This document shows positions 43,327 to 51,536 of a stretch of 64,000 nucleotides of DNA, one piece after another. The notes beneath the pieces were generated by a model. The model was not told the origin of the DNA. It did not search any database and saw only the letters and a program-made list of their open reading frames with translations. Numbering within the stretch: the stretch's first letter is position 1; each line of letters begins with the position of its first letter. The translations under genes and the position numbers were made by a program. Origin of the DNA: an uncultured Clostridium sp. (GTDB lineage Bacteria; Bacillota; Clostridia; Oscillospirales; Acutalibacteraceae); NCBI GenBank assembly GCA_934717555.1, contig CAKUYY010000001.1, positions 1-64,000 on the forward strand, in the 5' to 3' direction.

Positions 43327-44351
43327 AATGGACGGCGTATCTTCGGGATCAGTGCCTTCCCATTGTCGTCTGGGCGCTGGCCATAGGCTTTGTTGTCATG
43401 ATGCTGGGGACCCTGGGGGTGAACGCTTCGGCCCGGGTTTTTTTGGCGATTGTCCTGGCGGCGGCAGGCGTGGTGTGCCTGTTGTACGGGTATTTCCGCA
43501 GGGCCGGGTTCTACCGGGATTTGAAAGACCGGATGGAAAGCTTAGATCAAAAGTATTTGATCACGGAAATGATCGAACGGCCGGAATTTTTGGAAGGAAA
43601 GCTTTTGTATGACCTTTTGAATCAGGTAGATAAGTCCATGAATGACAAACTTGGGGAATACCGCCGCTCTTCCAGCGAATACCGGGAATATATTGAGACA
43701 TGGGTACACGAAGTAAAAACCCCCATCGCTTCCAGCCGGCTGATGATAGAAAACAATAAAAATGAGGTTTCCAGGGGGCTGGAGGGGGAACTTTCCCGGA
43801 TTGAGGGCTATGTGGAACAGGCCCTTTTTTATACCCGCAGCAACAGCGTGGAAAAGGATTATATCATCAAAAAAGTGAATCTCAAGGAAATGGTTTCCTC
43901 CTGCATAAAAAAGAACGCCAGGGCGTTGATCGAAAGCAGGATTTCCGTACAGCTGCAGGATTTGGAAGAGGATGTCTTTACCGACGCGAAATGGATTGAT
44001 TTTATTGTGGGCCAAATTCTCAATAACTCCATCAAATACCGGCGGGAACAAGACCCTCGGATCAAAATTTTTGCAGAACCCCGTCAGAATAGTATCCGGC
44101 TGGTTATCAGCGATAATGGAATTGGGATACCTGCCCAAGATATCCAGCGGGTATTTGAAAAAGGCTTTACCGGGGAAAATGGAAGAAAATTTATGCGCTC
44201 TACTGGTATGGGCCTATACTTATGTAAAAAATTGTGCGGTAAGCTGGGGCTAAGCATTTCCCTTGCCTCTCAGGCAGGGCAGGGTACCATGATAGAGATC
44301 CTATTCCCCAAAAGCAAAATGTTCCTTTTGGAAAACGATTCCGTACAATAG
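43323..44351 (+). CDS. Intramembrane-sensing histidine kinase, BceS-like
   Basis: A 342-residue kinase with two closely spaced membrane helices (~13-32 and ~37-56) and almost no extracellular loop, the hallmark of BceS-type kinases that sense through a partner transporter. Phospho-accepting His129 in ETWVHEVKTPIAS; ATPase motifs QILNNSIKY (N box), ISDNGIGIP (G1) and GMGLYLCKKL (G2). Translationally coupled to the response regulator through ATGA. Confidence 0.92.
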   Translation: MKWTAYLRDQCLPIVVWALAIGFVVMMLGTLGVNASARVFLAIVLAAAGVVCLLYGYFRRAGFYRDLKDRMESLDQKYLITEMIERPEFLEGKLLYDLLNQVDKSMNDKLGEYRRSSSEYREYIETWVHEVKTPIASSRLMIENNKNEVSRGLEGELSRIEGYVEQALFYTRSNSVEKDYIIKKVNLKEMVSSCIKKNARALIESRISVQLQDLEEDVFTDAKWIDFIVGQILNNSIKYRREQDPRIKIFAEPRQNSIRLVISDNGIGIPAQDIQRVFEKGFTGENGRKFMRSTGMGLYLCKKLCGKLGLSISLASQAGQGTMIEILFPKSKMFLLENDSVQ

Positions 44352-44439
44352 AAAACCGCCGGCTGGGGTGGGAAAGGAGCGGCGTGGTGAAGCTGTTTGA
44401 CCGGCGGGGAAAAGGCTTTTCCATGCTTTTAGAATTCTA

Positions 44440-44468
44440 TTGCTTTCCCTTATAGGAAATGATATAAT
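44440..44468 (+). promoter_or_regulatory. Promoter of second GntR-ABC operon
   Basis: TTGCTT, 17 nt, TATAAT. Confidence 0.7.
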
Positions 44469-44500
44469 AATTGTATTAATTTAAATAGTACAATTATTAT
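44464..44500 (+). promoter_or_regulatory. GntR operator
   Basis: Perfect 12-bp inverted repeat ATAATAATTGTA-N13-TACAATTATTAT, overlapping the -10. Core TTGTA/TACAA as in the operator at 37301-37330. Confidence 0.78.
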
Positions 44501-44556
44501 GGAGGTAAAAATCAGATGGAAGGTTGAAAAGAAGACCAAGAAAGGAGAGAGGCCCG

Positions 44557-44946
44557 TTGCTGACTTTGGATTTTCAAAGCCGAATGCCAATTTATGAACA
44601 GATTTTCAAAAATATTATCCGTTTGGCGGCGGTAGGGGTGATGGGGCCCAATGAACAGCTTCCTACCGTTCGGGCGCTGGCGCAGGAACTGGGCGTAAAT
44701 CCCAATACTGTCCAGAAAGCTTACCAGATGCTGGAGAGGGACGGTGTGATTTATTCTGTGACAGGAAGGGGATCTTTTATATCACCGGACCATTCCCCAC
44801 TGAAACAAAGAAGGTCACTGGCGCGGGATAAATTGGTGGCGGCCCTGGAAGAGGCGCTGGATACCGGGATCGCTGCAGAAGAGATCCATACATTGGTGGA
44901 GGAATGCAACAGAAAGAGGGGAGGAAACAAAAATGCTGGAGATTGA
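44557..44946 (+). CDS. GntR family regulator, YtrA subfamily
   Basis: TTG 44557 with AAAGGAGAG ~8-9 nt upstream gives a product opening with LTLDFQSRMPIYEQIFKN, the usual start of this family; an alternative TTG at 44524 overlaps the stop of a three-codon leader ORF (ATGGAAGGTTGA, 44516-44527). About 129 residues with winged helix (LPTVRALAQELGVNPNTVQKAYQML, ERDGVIYSVTGRGSFIS) and a short helical tail. Overlaps the ATPase gene by 14 nt. Probable autorepressor of the downstream ABC genes. Confidence 0.88.
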   Translation: MLTLDFQSRMPIYEQIFKNIIRLAAVGVMGPNEQLPTVRALAQELGVNPNTVQKAYQMLERDGVIYSVTGRGSFISPDHSPLKQRRSLARDKLVAALEEALDTGIAAEEIHTLVEECNRKRGGNKNAGD

Positions 44947-45832
44947 AGGTTTGACCAAGAGATTTGGGAAAAAAGCGGCTCTTGACCATATGACCTGCCA
45001 TATAGAAAATGGTTCTATCTTTGGCCTAGTGGGATCTAACGGGTCGGGAAAGTCCACTCTGCTGCGTACCATCGCGGGGATTTATCAACCGGATGGGGGA
45101 ACGGTCAAGTGGAACGGTATGCCCACCTTTGAACATGTGGCATGCAAGGGATCTATGTTTTTTGTTCCGGATTTCCCTTACTTTTTTTATCAGGCTACCA
45201 TTTACCGGATGGCGGATTTTTATAAGAAACTATACCCGGGGTGGGATCCCGCTCGGTTTGAGGAATTATGTGGGCTGTTCCCATTGGAAAAGGATTTGCG
45301 CATTTCCAGTATGTCGAAAGGGATGCAGCGGCAGGCGGCGCTGATCCTGGCGTTGTCCACCCGGCCGGAACTGCTGTTGCTGGATGAGGTGTTCGACGGG
45401 CTGGACCCTGTTGTACGGCAGCTGCTCAAGCGCCTGCTGGCGCAGGAGGTGGGCGAACGAGGGATGACCATTGTGATCGCGTCGCATAACCTGCGGGAGC
45501 TGGAGGATTTGTGCGACCATGTGGGCCTGCTGCACAAGGGCGGCGTGGTATTCGAGCGGGAGCTGGATGAACTCAAGCTGGGCATCCATAAGATCCAGGC
45601 TGCTTATATGCCGGAATTGCCCGCAGATGCTCTGGAGGGGCTGGACGTGGTCAAGCAGGATAAAAGGGGTTCCCTTTACAGCTTTGTGATACGGGGGCAG
45701 CGGGAAGAAATCCTGGAGAAGCTCAACGCCCTTGGTCCTGTTTTTATTGAGGCGCTGCCTTTGACGTTGGAAGAAGTCTTTATCAGTGAAATGGAGGGAG
45801 TAGGGTATGATATCGACCACATTATCCACTAA
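44933..45832 (+). CDS. ABC transporter ATPase
   Basis: A 299-residue ATPase: Walker A GSNGSGKST, degenerate signature MSKGMQRQAALILALS, Walker B LLLLDEVFDGLDP (E-V replaces the usual E-P), switch His in IVIASHNLRE, and a C-terminal ~80-residue extension. GGGGAGG precedes the ATG. It overlaps the next gene by 26 nt. Forms a YtrB-like exporter with the following permease. Confidence 0.93.
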   Translation: MLEIEGLTKRFGKKAALDHMTCHIENGSIFGLVGSNGSGKSTLLRTIAGIYQPDGGTVKWNGMPTFEHVACKGSMFFVPDFPYFFYQATIYRMADFYKKLYPGWDPARFEELCGLFPLEKDLRISSMSKGMQRQAALILALSTRPELLLLDEVFDGLDPVVRQLLKRLLAQEVGERGMTIVIASHNLRELEDLCDHVGLLHKGGVVFERELDELKLGIHKIQAAYMPELPADALEGLDVVKQDKRGSLYSFVIRGQREEILEKLNALGPVFIEALPLTLEEVFISEMEGVGYDIDHIIH

Positions 45833-47612
45833 TAGCGATTCCCTTTTCCGAAATCTCTATCTGTGGGCGCTGCGCCAGCATATGGGATTGTCTATCCTGT
45901 TCGCTATCCTGCTGTTTCTAATCATGCCCGGGACGATCCTGGTCAATCTGATACAAGGCTATGATTATAGTAATTATATCTCTGTTGCGGAAAATGTATT
46001 TTTGGTGCTTTGTACCCCGCTGACCATGCTGTTTACCCTGCTGTTCAGTGCGCTGCACCTGGGATATCTGCATAAAAAGCGAGCGCTGGACCTGTTTTAC
46101 GCTTTGCCGGCCAAACGGAATACCCTGCTGCTCGCCCGGATGTGCGCGGCGGCAACCCATGTGCTGTTACCCCTGTTGGCCAATTATCTCCTGATGCAAA
46201 TCCTGTTACAGCTCAGAGGGTCCAATAGGGGATGGGAGGCATGGATCGAGATAAACGCTGTTTCCGCCATCTGCTGTCTTTGCCTGGCGGTGCTGGCGTC
46301 CGTGGTATTTTCCGCCTTGATCTATGTATGCAGCGGTACCAGTGTCGACGCTATTGTTTCCATTTTTGTCATCAGCGGTATTTATCCGGTTTTGGTTATC
46401 CTGCTGATGCAGGTATCGGAAGCTCTGCTCACGGGGCTCATGGTCACTTATAATGTATCCCCCATCGTGTATACCCTGGCATCCCCCTACTTTTCCATGC
46501 TCTCTTTTTATGAGTTATCAGGGGATGTTTACCAGAGCTGGATATATGTATTGTGGTGGATTGTATTTACCGCGGCGCTGCTGGCGCTCACCTTGGTGCT
46601 CAACAGGAAACGCAGGAGCGAAGCGGCAGAGACCGGATGGGCATTCGCTGTGCCGAACGCGGTCATCCGGGTGGCGGCTTCGGCGACAGCGGGCTTAGGA
46701 CTAGGACTTCTGTTGGCTCAGGCGATGTCCGGGCTGATGATCCAGTTTATCCTGGGGATGGCAATCGGCGCCTTTGTGATGCATATGATATTGGAGGCGG
46801 TATATTCCAGGGGGCTGCGTAAGTGGGTCAGAAGCCTGCCGTATTATGGGGGCACGATAGCGGTACTGGTATGCCTTTTGTTAGGGCTGGCATACGGTAT
46901 GAACGGGATTGTTAACAGGGTTCCCGTGGCAGAGGACGTTACTCAGGTGGAGTGTTCTATCCGCTGGCCGATTTATCCAGTGGATTTCCATATGGGCTAT
47001 TATAAGGCGGGGAACATGCAGGGGCCGGTCCTGACGGAAGAAGAAAATATCCATCTGGTCACGCAAATACAGCAGAAAGCCATTCAGGGCGATAGGCGGT
47101 ACCTGTTCGCTCCTTCCAATATGGGAGAGGTGGAGCTGCATTATACGTTAAAGGACGGTACTACCCTGGATAGGAATTACAAAATCATCGATAGTGAGTT
47201 TTATAATGAACCGGGGAAAGATTTGATAGGACAGCTGATCAACAGCCGGGAATTTATAGAAAAAGCCAACCCGGTTTTCCAGGTCTCTTCAGAACAGGTC
47301 AGCAATTTTGAGCTGTTGGATATGAATACCGGGGAATCAAAGGAACTGCTGGTGAATACCCAGAAGAAGGAAGAGCTCCTGGATGCGCTCAAGCAGGATC
47401 TCCTGGAGGACAACACCCAGAAAAGGGAAGATTGGAATACTAGGAATATCCAAGAAGGCCGGGAAAACATCGCTTTAACGTTTGAAATCAACTATGGCAG
47501 GCTGGGGGATAACCTGGGGTTTGATATCAGCAGGGAAGAATATACAGTCCCTGGCTATTACACCCGTACTTGTGAGGTCATAGATACATTGGAGAAAAGC
47601 AGCACTTATTAA
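45807..47612 (+). CDS. ABC permease-like membrane protein with C-terminal extracellular domain
   Basis: A 601-residue protein with about ten membrane helices in its first ~385 residues (first at MGLSILFAILLFLIMPGTIL; the HKKRALDLFYALPAKR loop is the coupling segment typical of these permeases) and a ~215-residue C-terminal soluble region (VPVAEDVTQVECSIRWPIY.., LLDALKQDLLEDNTQKRED). The architecture fits permeases next to YtrA-type regulators that carry a DUF6449-like tail. Start is inside the ATPase gene. Confidence 0.82.
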   Translation: MISTTLSTNSDSLFRNLYLWALRQHMGLSILFAILLFLIMPGTILVNLIQGYDYSNYISVAENVFLVLCTPLTMLFTLLFSALHLGYLHKKRALDLFYALPAKRNTLLLARMCAAATHVLLPLLANYLLMQILLQLRGSNRGWEAWIEINAVSAICCLCLAVLASVVFSALIYVCSGTSVDAIVSIFVISGIYPVLVILLMQVSEALLTGLMVTYNVSPIVYTLASPYFSMLSFYELSGDVYQSWIYVLWWIVFTAALLALTLVLNRKRRSEAAETGWAFAVPNAVIRVAASATAGLGLGLLLAQAMSGLMIQFILGMAIGAFVMHMILEAVYSRGLRKWVRSLPYYGGTIAVLVCLLLGLAYGMNGIVNRVPVAEDVTQVECSIRWPIYPVDFHMGYYKAGNMQGPVLTEEENIHLVTQIQQKAIQGDRRYLFAPSNMGEVELHYTLKDGTTLDRNYKIIDSEFYNEPGKDLIGQLINSREFIEKANPVFQVSSEQVSNFELLDMNTGESKELLVNTQKKEELLDALKQDLLEDNTQKREDWNTRNIQEGRENIALTFEINYGRLGDNLGFDISREEYTVPGYYTRTCEVIDTLEKSSTY

Positions 47613-47638
47613 TAAATATTTCCAATATGTTAAAAAGC

Positions 47639-47667
47639 TTGATTTCCTTCCCGATCTGAGGTAATAT
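47639..47667 (+). promoter_or_regulatory. Promoter of small membrane protein gene
   Basis: TTGATT, 17 nt, TAATAT. Confidence 0.5.
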
Positions 47668-47688
47668 TGTACTATCACGATCATACAA
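47667..47688 (+). promoter_or_regulatory. Third TTGTA-N12-TACAA site
   Basis: TTGTA (47667-47671) and TACAA (47684-47688); left arm continues as TTGTACTAT, identical to the left arm of the 37301 operator. It abuts the -10 at 47662-47667. Confidence 0.55.
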
Positions 47689-47720
47689 AAAGCGACTGTT
47701 ACCATTAGGAGAGATGAGAG

Positions 47721-47987
47721 ATGATAAAGTTATACCGCGTGTTGGGCATGGTATGCCTGGCCTGTGGCGTGATCGCTTGTTTTCTGCTGTTCAAGAACCA
47801 ACCGCTCCAGGGATTCCTGTTTGGGATCCTTGGGATTGCCTTGGGATTGGCCCTGTATGAAATCGGGGAACTGCGGGATAGGCTTCATCATGTGGAAGAG
47901 AACCTTCCCGCCTCTGTGGAAAAAGACGCTGTAAAGGGGCAGGAGGAACCTGCGGCCAAAACAATGGCGCCGGTCAATCGAAAATAA
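47721..47987 (+). CDS. Small membrane protein (88 aa), possible GntR regulon member
   Basis: Two membrane helices (VLGMVCLACGVIACFLLF and GFLFGILGIALGLALYEIG), then a charged cytoplasmic tail (ELRDRLHHVEENLP..). A promoter with a TTGTA/TACAA palindrome lies upstream, which suggests it is controlled together with the preceding ABC operon. Family not recognised. Confidence 0.7.
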   Translation: MIKLYRVLGMVCLACGVIACFLLFKNQPLQGFLFGILGIALGLALYEIGELRDRLHHVEENLPASVEKDAVKGQEEPAAKTMAPVNRK

Positions 47988-48043
47988 AAAGGAAGGTTCT
48001 GGGTTACATAGCGAAATTGCGGGCCTTTTTGAAAAGAAAGAAG

Positions 48044-48093
48044 ATTGCTGTGGATATGCGGGGTTCGCATGCCATAGCAGTCCTCTTTTTTTT
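48044..48093 (+). terminator. Terminator after 88-aa membrane protein
   Basis: TGCTGTGG pairs with CCATAGCA (one G-U), inner ATGCG/CGCAT; T8 follows. The 377-bp gap 47988-48364 otherwise holds only the second terminator. Confidence 0.8.
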
Positions 48094-48197
48094 ACTGCGG
48101 CGGTCCTCCTGAGCTGACCCGGAAAGTATGTTGGCGACCTGGACGGTATACCCCCAAGATTACCGCTCATTCTATTTTTTCTTAATCCAAACAAAAA

Positions 48198-48249
48198 ACA
48201 AAAGACATTCCCTGGTAGGCATAAAACCTATCGGGGAATGTCTTTTGTT
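48198..48249. terminator. Bidirectional terminator
   Basis: CAAAAGACATTCCC pairs with GGGAATGTCTTTTG (one bulge) plus inner TAGG/CCTA; on the minus strand it is followed by a T-rich run, so it probably ends the SDR transcript. Confidence 0.75.
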
Positions 48250-48364
48250 GGAAAGAAACTTCTTTGTCTTCCCTTCCTTTTCCATTAGTAAACGGACAAT
48301 AGAGTGGAGAGACAGGGAAAACAAATAGGTATTGAATCATGGAAAAAGCTTGTTTTTCAGAATC

Positions 48365-49099
48365 TTAAATGACAAAACCGCCGTCAGCGCCGATCACCTG
48401 GCCGGTAATAAAGCTGGCTTGCTCAGAAGCCAAATAATAAATCAGGTTGGCGATATCCTCCGGCCTTCCCAGACGTCCTAACGGGGTTTCCTCCCGCAGC
48501 GCCGCTAAGTCCTCCGGCCGGAGGCACGCATTCATATCGGTATCAATGACGCCAGGGGCCACGCAGTTGACCGTAATCCCGGAAGGCCCTACTTCCTTTG
48601 CCAGGGCCTTTGTCAGCCCAATGACAGCCGCCTTGGAAGCAGAATAGTGTACTTCGCAGGAGGCGCCTGTAATCCCCCACATAGAGGAGACATTGATGAT
48701 GCGCCCTTCCTTGCGGTGGATCATATCGGGCAGGACGAACTGGCAGCAATGGAACGCCCCTTTGACATTGACATCAAACATATTGTTCCATTCGTCTTCC
48801 GTAATATCGGTAAAAAGCTTTTGCTGGGCAATACCGCTGTTATTCACCAGGACGTCGATTGCCCCGAATTGTGTGAGAGACTGGGAAACCATGCCGCGTA
48901 CCTGTACCCGGTTGGTGATATCCGCCTGAATGAGGATAGCGTTACAGGGATAATCCTGCAATTCATGGAGGAGATTGTAAGCGGCATCTACGGAACGCAG
49001 ATAATTAATAACGATATTATACCCTTCCCGGGCAAAACGGAGAGCGGTAGCACGGCCGATTCCCCGGGAAGCGCCGGTAATTAAGACCGTTTTACTCAT
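48365..49099 (-). CDS. Short-chain dehydrogenase/reductase (FabG-like)
   Basis: NAD(P)H-dependent oxidoreductase of the classical SDR family, 244 residues. TGASRGIG (cofactor loop), NNSG (structural), catalytic Ser in INVSSMWG, YSASK catalytic Tyr/Lys, and APGVIDTDMN are visible. It resembles 3-oxoacyl-ACP reductase, but there are no fatty-acid genes here; being 3 bp downstream of a flavin reductase-like gene, a separate redox role is equally likely. Substrate undetermined. Confidence 0.9.
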   Translation of the reverse strand: MSKTVLITGASRGIGRATALRFAREGYNIVINYLRSVDAAYNLLHELQDYPCNAILIQADITNRVQVRGMVSQSLTQFGAIDVLVNNSGIAQQKLFTDITEDEWNNMFDVNVKGAFHCCQFVLPDMIHRKEGRIINVSSMWGITGASCEVHYSASKAAVIGLTKALAKEVGPSGITVNCVAPGVIDTDMNACLRPEDLAALREETPLGRLGRPEDIANLIYYLASEQASFITGQVIGADGGFVI

Positions 49100-49102
49100 A
49101 GC

Positions 49103-49609
49103 TTACTCCTTCACCAGGACCTTGGTGATTTCAGAGATGTACTGTTTATGATAATCCTTTGCGGCGTACCATTTGCTGTCGCAGGAAGTATCGATAAAAC
49201 AGTTGGGGTCAATGGCCTGGGCATATAATTTACGGCATACCAGCACGATCTCTGCCTGTTCAAAATAAGGGGCGGCCTCGCTAAAAACAGGGGTTAAGCC
49301 GGTCTCTTTGGCCTTATCCACATCCCGGCCGGATTTGCTTCCGCAGAAGTTCAGGGCGGTTTTGTATTCCTTTCCATAAAAAGAAAGGGTATAAGTATCG
49401 TTGGATTCCATAAATTCATAGGTATAACGCTGGGGCCTGATCACCGTATAGGCCACATTTTTTCCCCACATTACGCCAAGCCCGCCCCAACTGGCGGTCA
49501 TGGTGTTGTAACGGTTCTGGTCACCGGCGGTAACCAGCATCCACTGGCTGCCGATCCGCTCAAAGGGATTTCCTGTCAATTCTTTTGGGTCGATTTCACG
49601 AAATGCCAT
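49103..49609 (-). CDS. Flavin reductase-like (flavoredoxin-type) FMN-binding protein
   Basis: A 168-residue protein of the flavin reductase-like domain family. The FMN-binding segment is YNTMTASWGGLGVMWGKNVA, followed by YTVIRPQRYTYEFM and YTLSFYGKEYKTALNFCGSK, typical of clostridial flavoredoxins. Two Cys residues (in NFCGSK and DTSCDSK) could be redox active, which is speculative. Co-transcribed with the SDR gene (3-bp gap); the 580-bp gap beyond its start (49610-50189) is AT-rich and carries the argG control region. Confidence 0.85.
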   Translation of the reverse strand: MAFREIDPKELTGNPFERIGSQWMLVTAGDQNRYNTMTASWGGLGVMWGKNVAYTVIRPQRYTYEFMESNDTYTLSFYGKEYKTALNFCGSKSGRDVDKAKETGLTPVFSEAAPYFEQAEIVLVCRKLYAQAIDPNCFIDTSCDSKWYAAKDYHKQYISEITKVLVKE

Positions 49610-50100
49610 GGTTTAGAACTCCTTTTCAAAAATAATGACATCGCCTAAGAGGGAGAATGGAAAAGTCCTGGATACCTGCCTATATCCAGAGGCGATTACA
49701 TAAAAATTTCCATAGGGTCAAGGCAAAAAGATGCCTTCCCCTGGAAAAACCATTTCCCATGATAGATAACGATATGAGTATTATACCATGATTATTCTAT
49801 TTGGAACAGATTTCCAATCACAAAAAACAGCATATTTTATAGTAAAAGCCCAATTTTTTTAGAAAAAAATTGGATTTTTAAGTTTTATCGGATAGGATAA
49901 CTAAAAAATAAAAAAGAAAATTTTTCAGGAAAAATGGGGATTGTTTGATTAAGTATACATAGTATACATCTTTTTATGCATTTTAGAAAAGGTTAAAAGC
50001 AGAAAAAATAATAAAATACAATCAAAAAAATAGAGATAGAATTCAATAAATAAAAGAATAAAAAGTAAAATATGTGCGAAACGACAAAAAACAAAGCTTT

Positions 50101-50114
50101 TGAATATTTATGCA
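50101..50114 (+). promoter_or_regulatory. ARG box (ArgR operator)
   Basis: TGAATATTTATGCA matches all 14 positions of the known consensus TGMATWWWWATKCA. It ends 8 bp before the argG -35. Confidence 0.75.
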
Positions 50115-50122
50115 AAAAACAC

Positions 50123-50150
50123 TTGATTTTCTGCATCATCGGCGTATAAT
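50123..50150 (+). promoter_or_regulatory. argG promoter
   Basis: TTGATT, 16 nt, TATAAT; ~33-nt leader. Confidence 0.75.
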
Positions 50151-50189
50151 AGACACATCGACACATCAAACACTTTGGAGGTTACCGAT

Positions 50190-51416
50190 ATGGAAAAGAA
50201 AATTAAGAAAGTAGTATTGGCTTATTCCGGCGGACTGGATACATCCATCATTATTCCATGGCTCAAAGAAAATTACGACAATTGCGAAGTAATTGCCGTA
50301 TCCGGAGACGTAGGGCAGGGCACGGAGCTGGAAGGCCTGGAGGAAAAAGCCAAGAAAACCGGCGCCTCCAAACTGTATATTGAAGATCTCAACAAGGTAT
50401 TCGTAGAAGATTATATTTTCCCCACGGTAAAAGCGGGCGCGGTTTACGAGAATAAGTATCTGCTGGGAACCTCCTTTGCCCGTCCCATTATCGCCAAGAG
50501 AATCGTGGAAATCGCTTTGGCGGAAGGCGCGGACGCTATCTGCCACGGCTGCACCGGCAAGGGCAACGACCAGGTCCGTTTTGAGCTGGCCATCAAAGCG
50601 TTTGCCCCCCAGATGAAGATCATCGCCCCCTGGAGGGTTTGGGACCTGAAATCCAGGGAAGAGGAAATCGCCTATGCGGAGGCTCACAAGATCCCCCTGA
50701 AGATCACCAGGGAGACCAACTATTCCAAAGATAAAAACCTGTGGCACCTGTCCCATGAAGGGCTGGACCTGGAAGACCCCGCCAACGAACCCAAATACAA
50801 TGACCCCAATTTCCTGGAGCTGGGCGTTTCCCCGGAACAGGCTCCCGACAAGGCCACCTATGTGACCATCCATTTTGAAAAGGGTATCCCCACCGCCATT
50901 GACGGCGTGGAGATGGACGGCGTATCCATTGTGAAGAAGCTCAACGAACTGGGCGGCGCCAACGGGATCGGTATTGTGGACATGGTGGAAAACCGCCTGG
51001 TGGGCATGAAGTCCCGCGGTGTATATGAGACCCCCGGCGGAACCATCCTGTATCACGCCCACAACAAGCTGGAAGAGATCTGCCTGGATCGGGATACTTA
51101 CCACTACAAACAGAATGTGGCCAACCGTTTCGCGGAACTGGTATATTTTGGCCAGTGGTTTACCCCCCTGCGGGAAGCGCTTTCCGCTTTTGTGGATTCC
51201 ACGCAGGAAACCGTTACCGGCGATGTAAAACTGAAACTGTACAAAGGAAACATCATCGACGCCGGCGTGACCTCCCCGTATTCCCTGTATGATGAGGAAA
51301 TCGCTACCTTCGATGAGGATGAAGTATATGACCAGGCGGATTCCGCTGGATTCATCAACCTGTTTGGCCTGCCCATCAAAGTGCAAGCTATGAAAAAACA
51401 GAAGATGGACAAATAA
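50190..51416 (+). CDS. argG: Argininosuccinate synthase
   Basis: ATP-dependent condensation of citrulline and aspartate. The 408-residue product has the PP-loop LAYSGGLDTS, the HGCTGKGNDQVRFEL motif and GVYETPGGTIL. GGAGG precedes ATG 50190 at 8 nt; an upstream in-frame ATG overlaps the binding site. First gene of the arginine cluster, under an ARG box and strong promoter, so arginine repression by ArgR is expected. A hairpin without U-run separates it from argH. Confidence 0.97.
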   Translation: MEKKIKKVVLAYSGGLDTSIIIPWLKENYDNCEVIAVSGDVGQGTELEGLEEKAKKTGASKLYIEDLNKVFVEDYIFPTVKAGAVYENKYLLGTSFARPIIAKRIVEIALAEGADAICHGCTGKGNDQVRFELAIKAFAPQMKIIAPWRVWDLKSREEEIAYAEAHKIPLKITRETNYSKDKNLWHLSHEGLDLEDPANEPKYNDPNFLELGVSPEQAPDKATYVTIHFEKGIPTAIDGVEMDGVSIVKKLNELGGANGIGIVDMVENRLVGMKSRGVYETPGGTILYHAHNKLEEICLDRDTYHYKQNVANRFAELVYFGQWFTPLREALSAFVDSTQETVTGDVKLKLYKGNIIDAGVTSPYSLYDEEIATFDEDEVYDQADSAGFINLFGLPIKVQAMKKQKMDK

Positions 51417-51441
51417 TCAATATACCAAAACCGATGCCTTG

Positions 51442-51465
51442 GGGCGGACTGACGCTGGTCCGCCC
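51442..51465 (+). promoter_or_regulatory. Hairpin between argG and argH
   Basis: GGGCGGAC pairs with GTCCGCCC over an 8-nt loop; no U-run, so an intercistronic stabiliser or weak attenuator. Confidence 0.5.
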
Positions 51466-51536
51466 TATTGCTGATTTTAGAGTAGGCGTGCAAGTGTACG
51501 CCGGGATAACATTGTATCAACGAGGAGGGCGTAGCC

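Noticed and set aside
49610..50100. Hidden gene in the AT-rich gap before argG
   Set aside because: Frequent stops in all frames and very A-rich; only the ARG box and promoter near 50101-50150 stand out.
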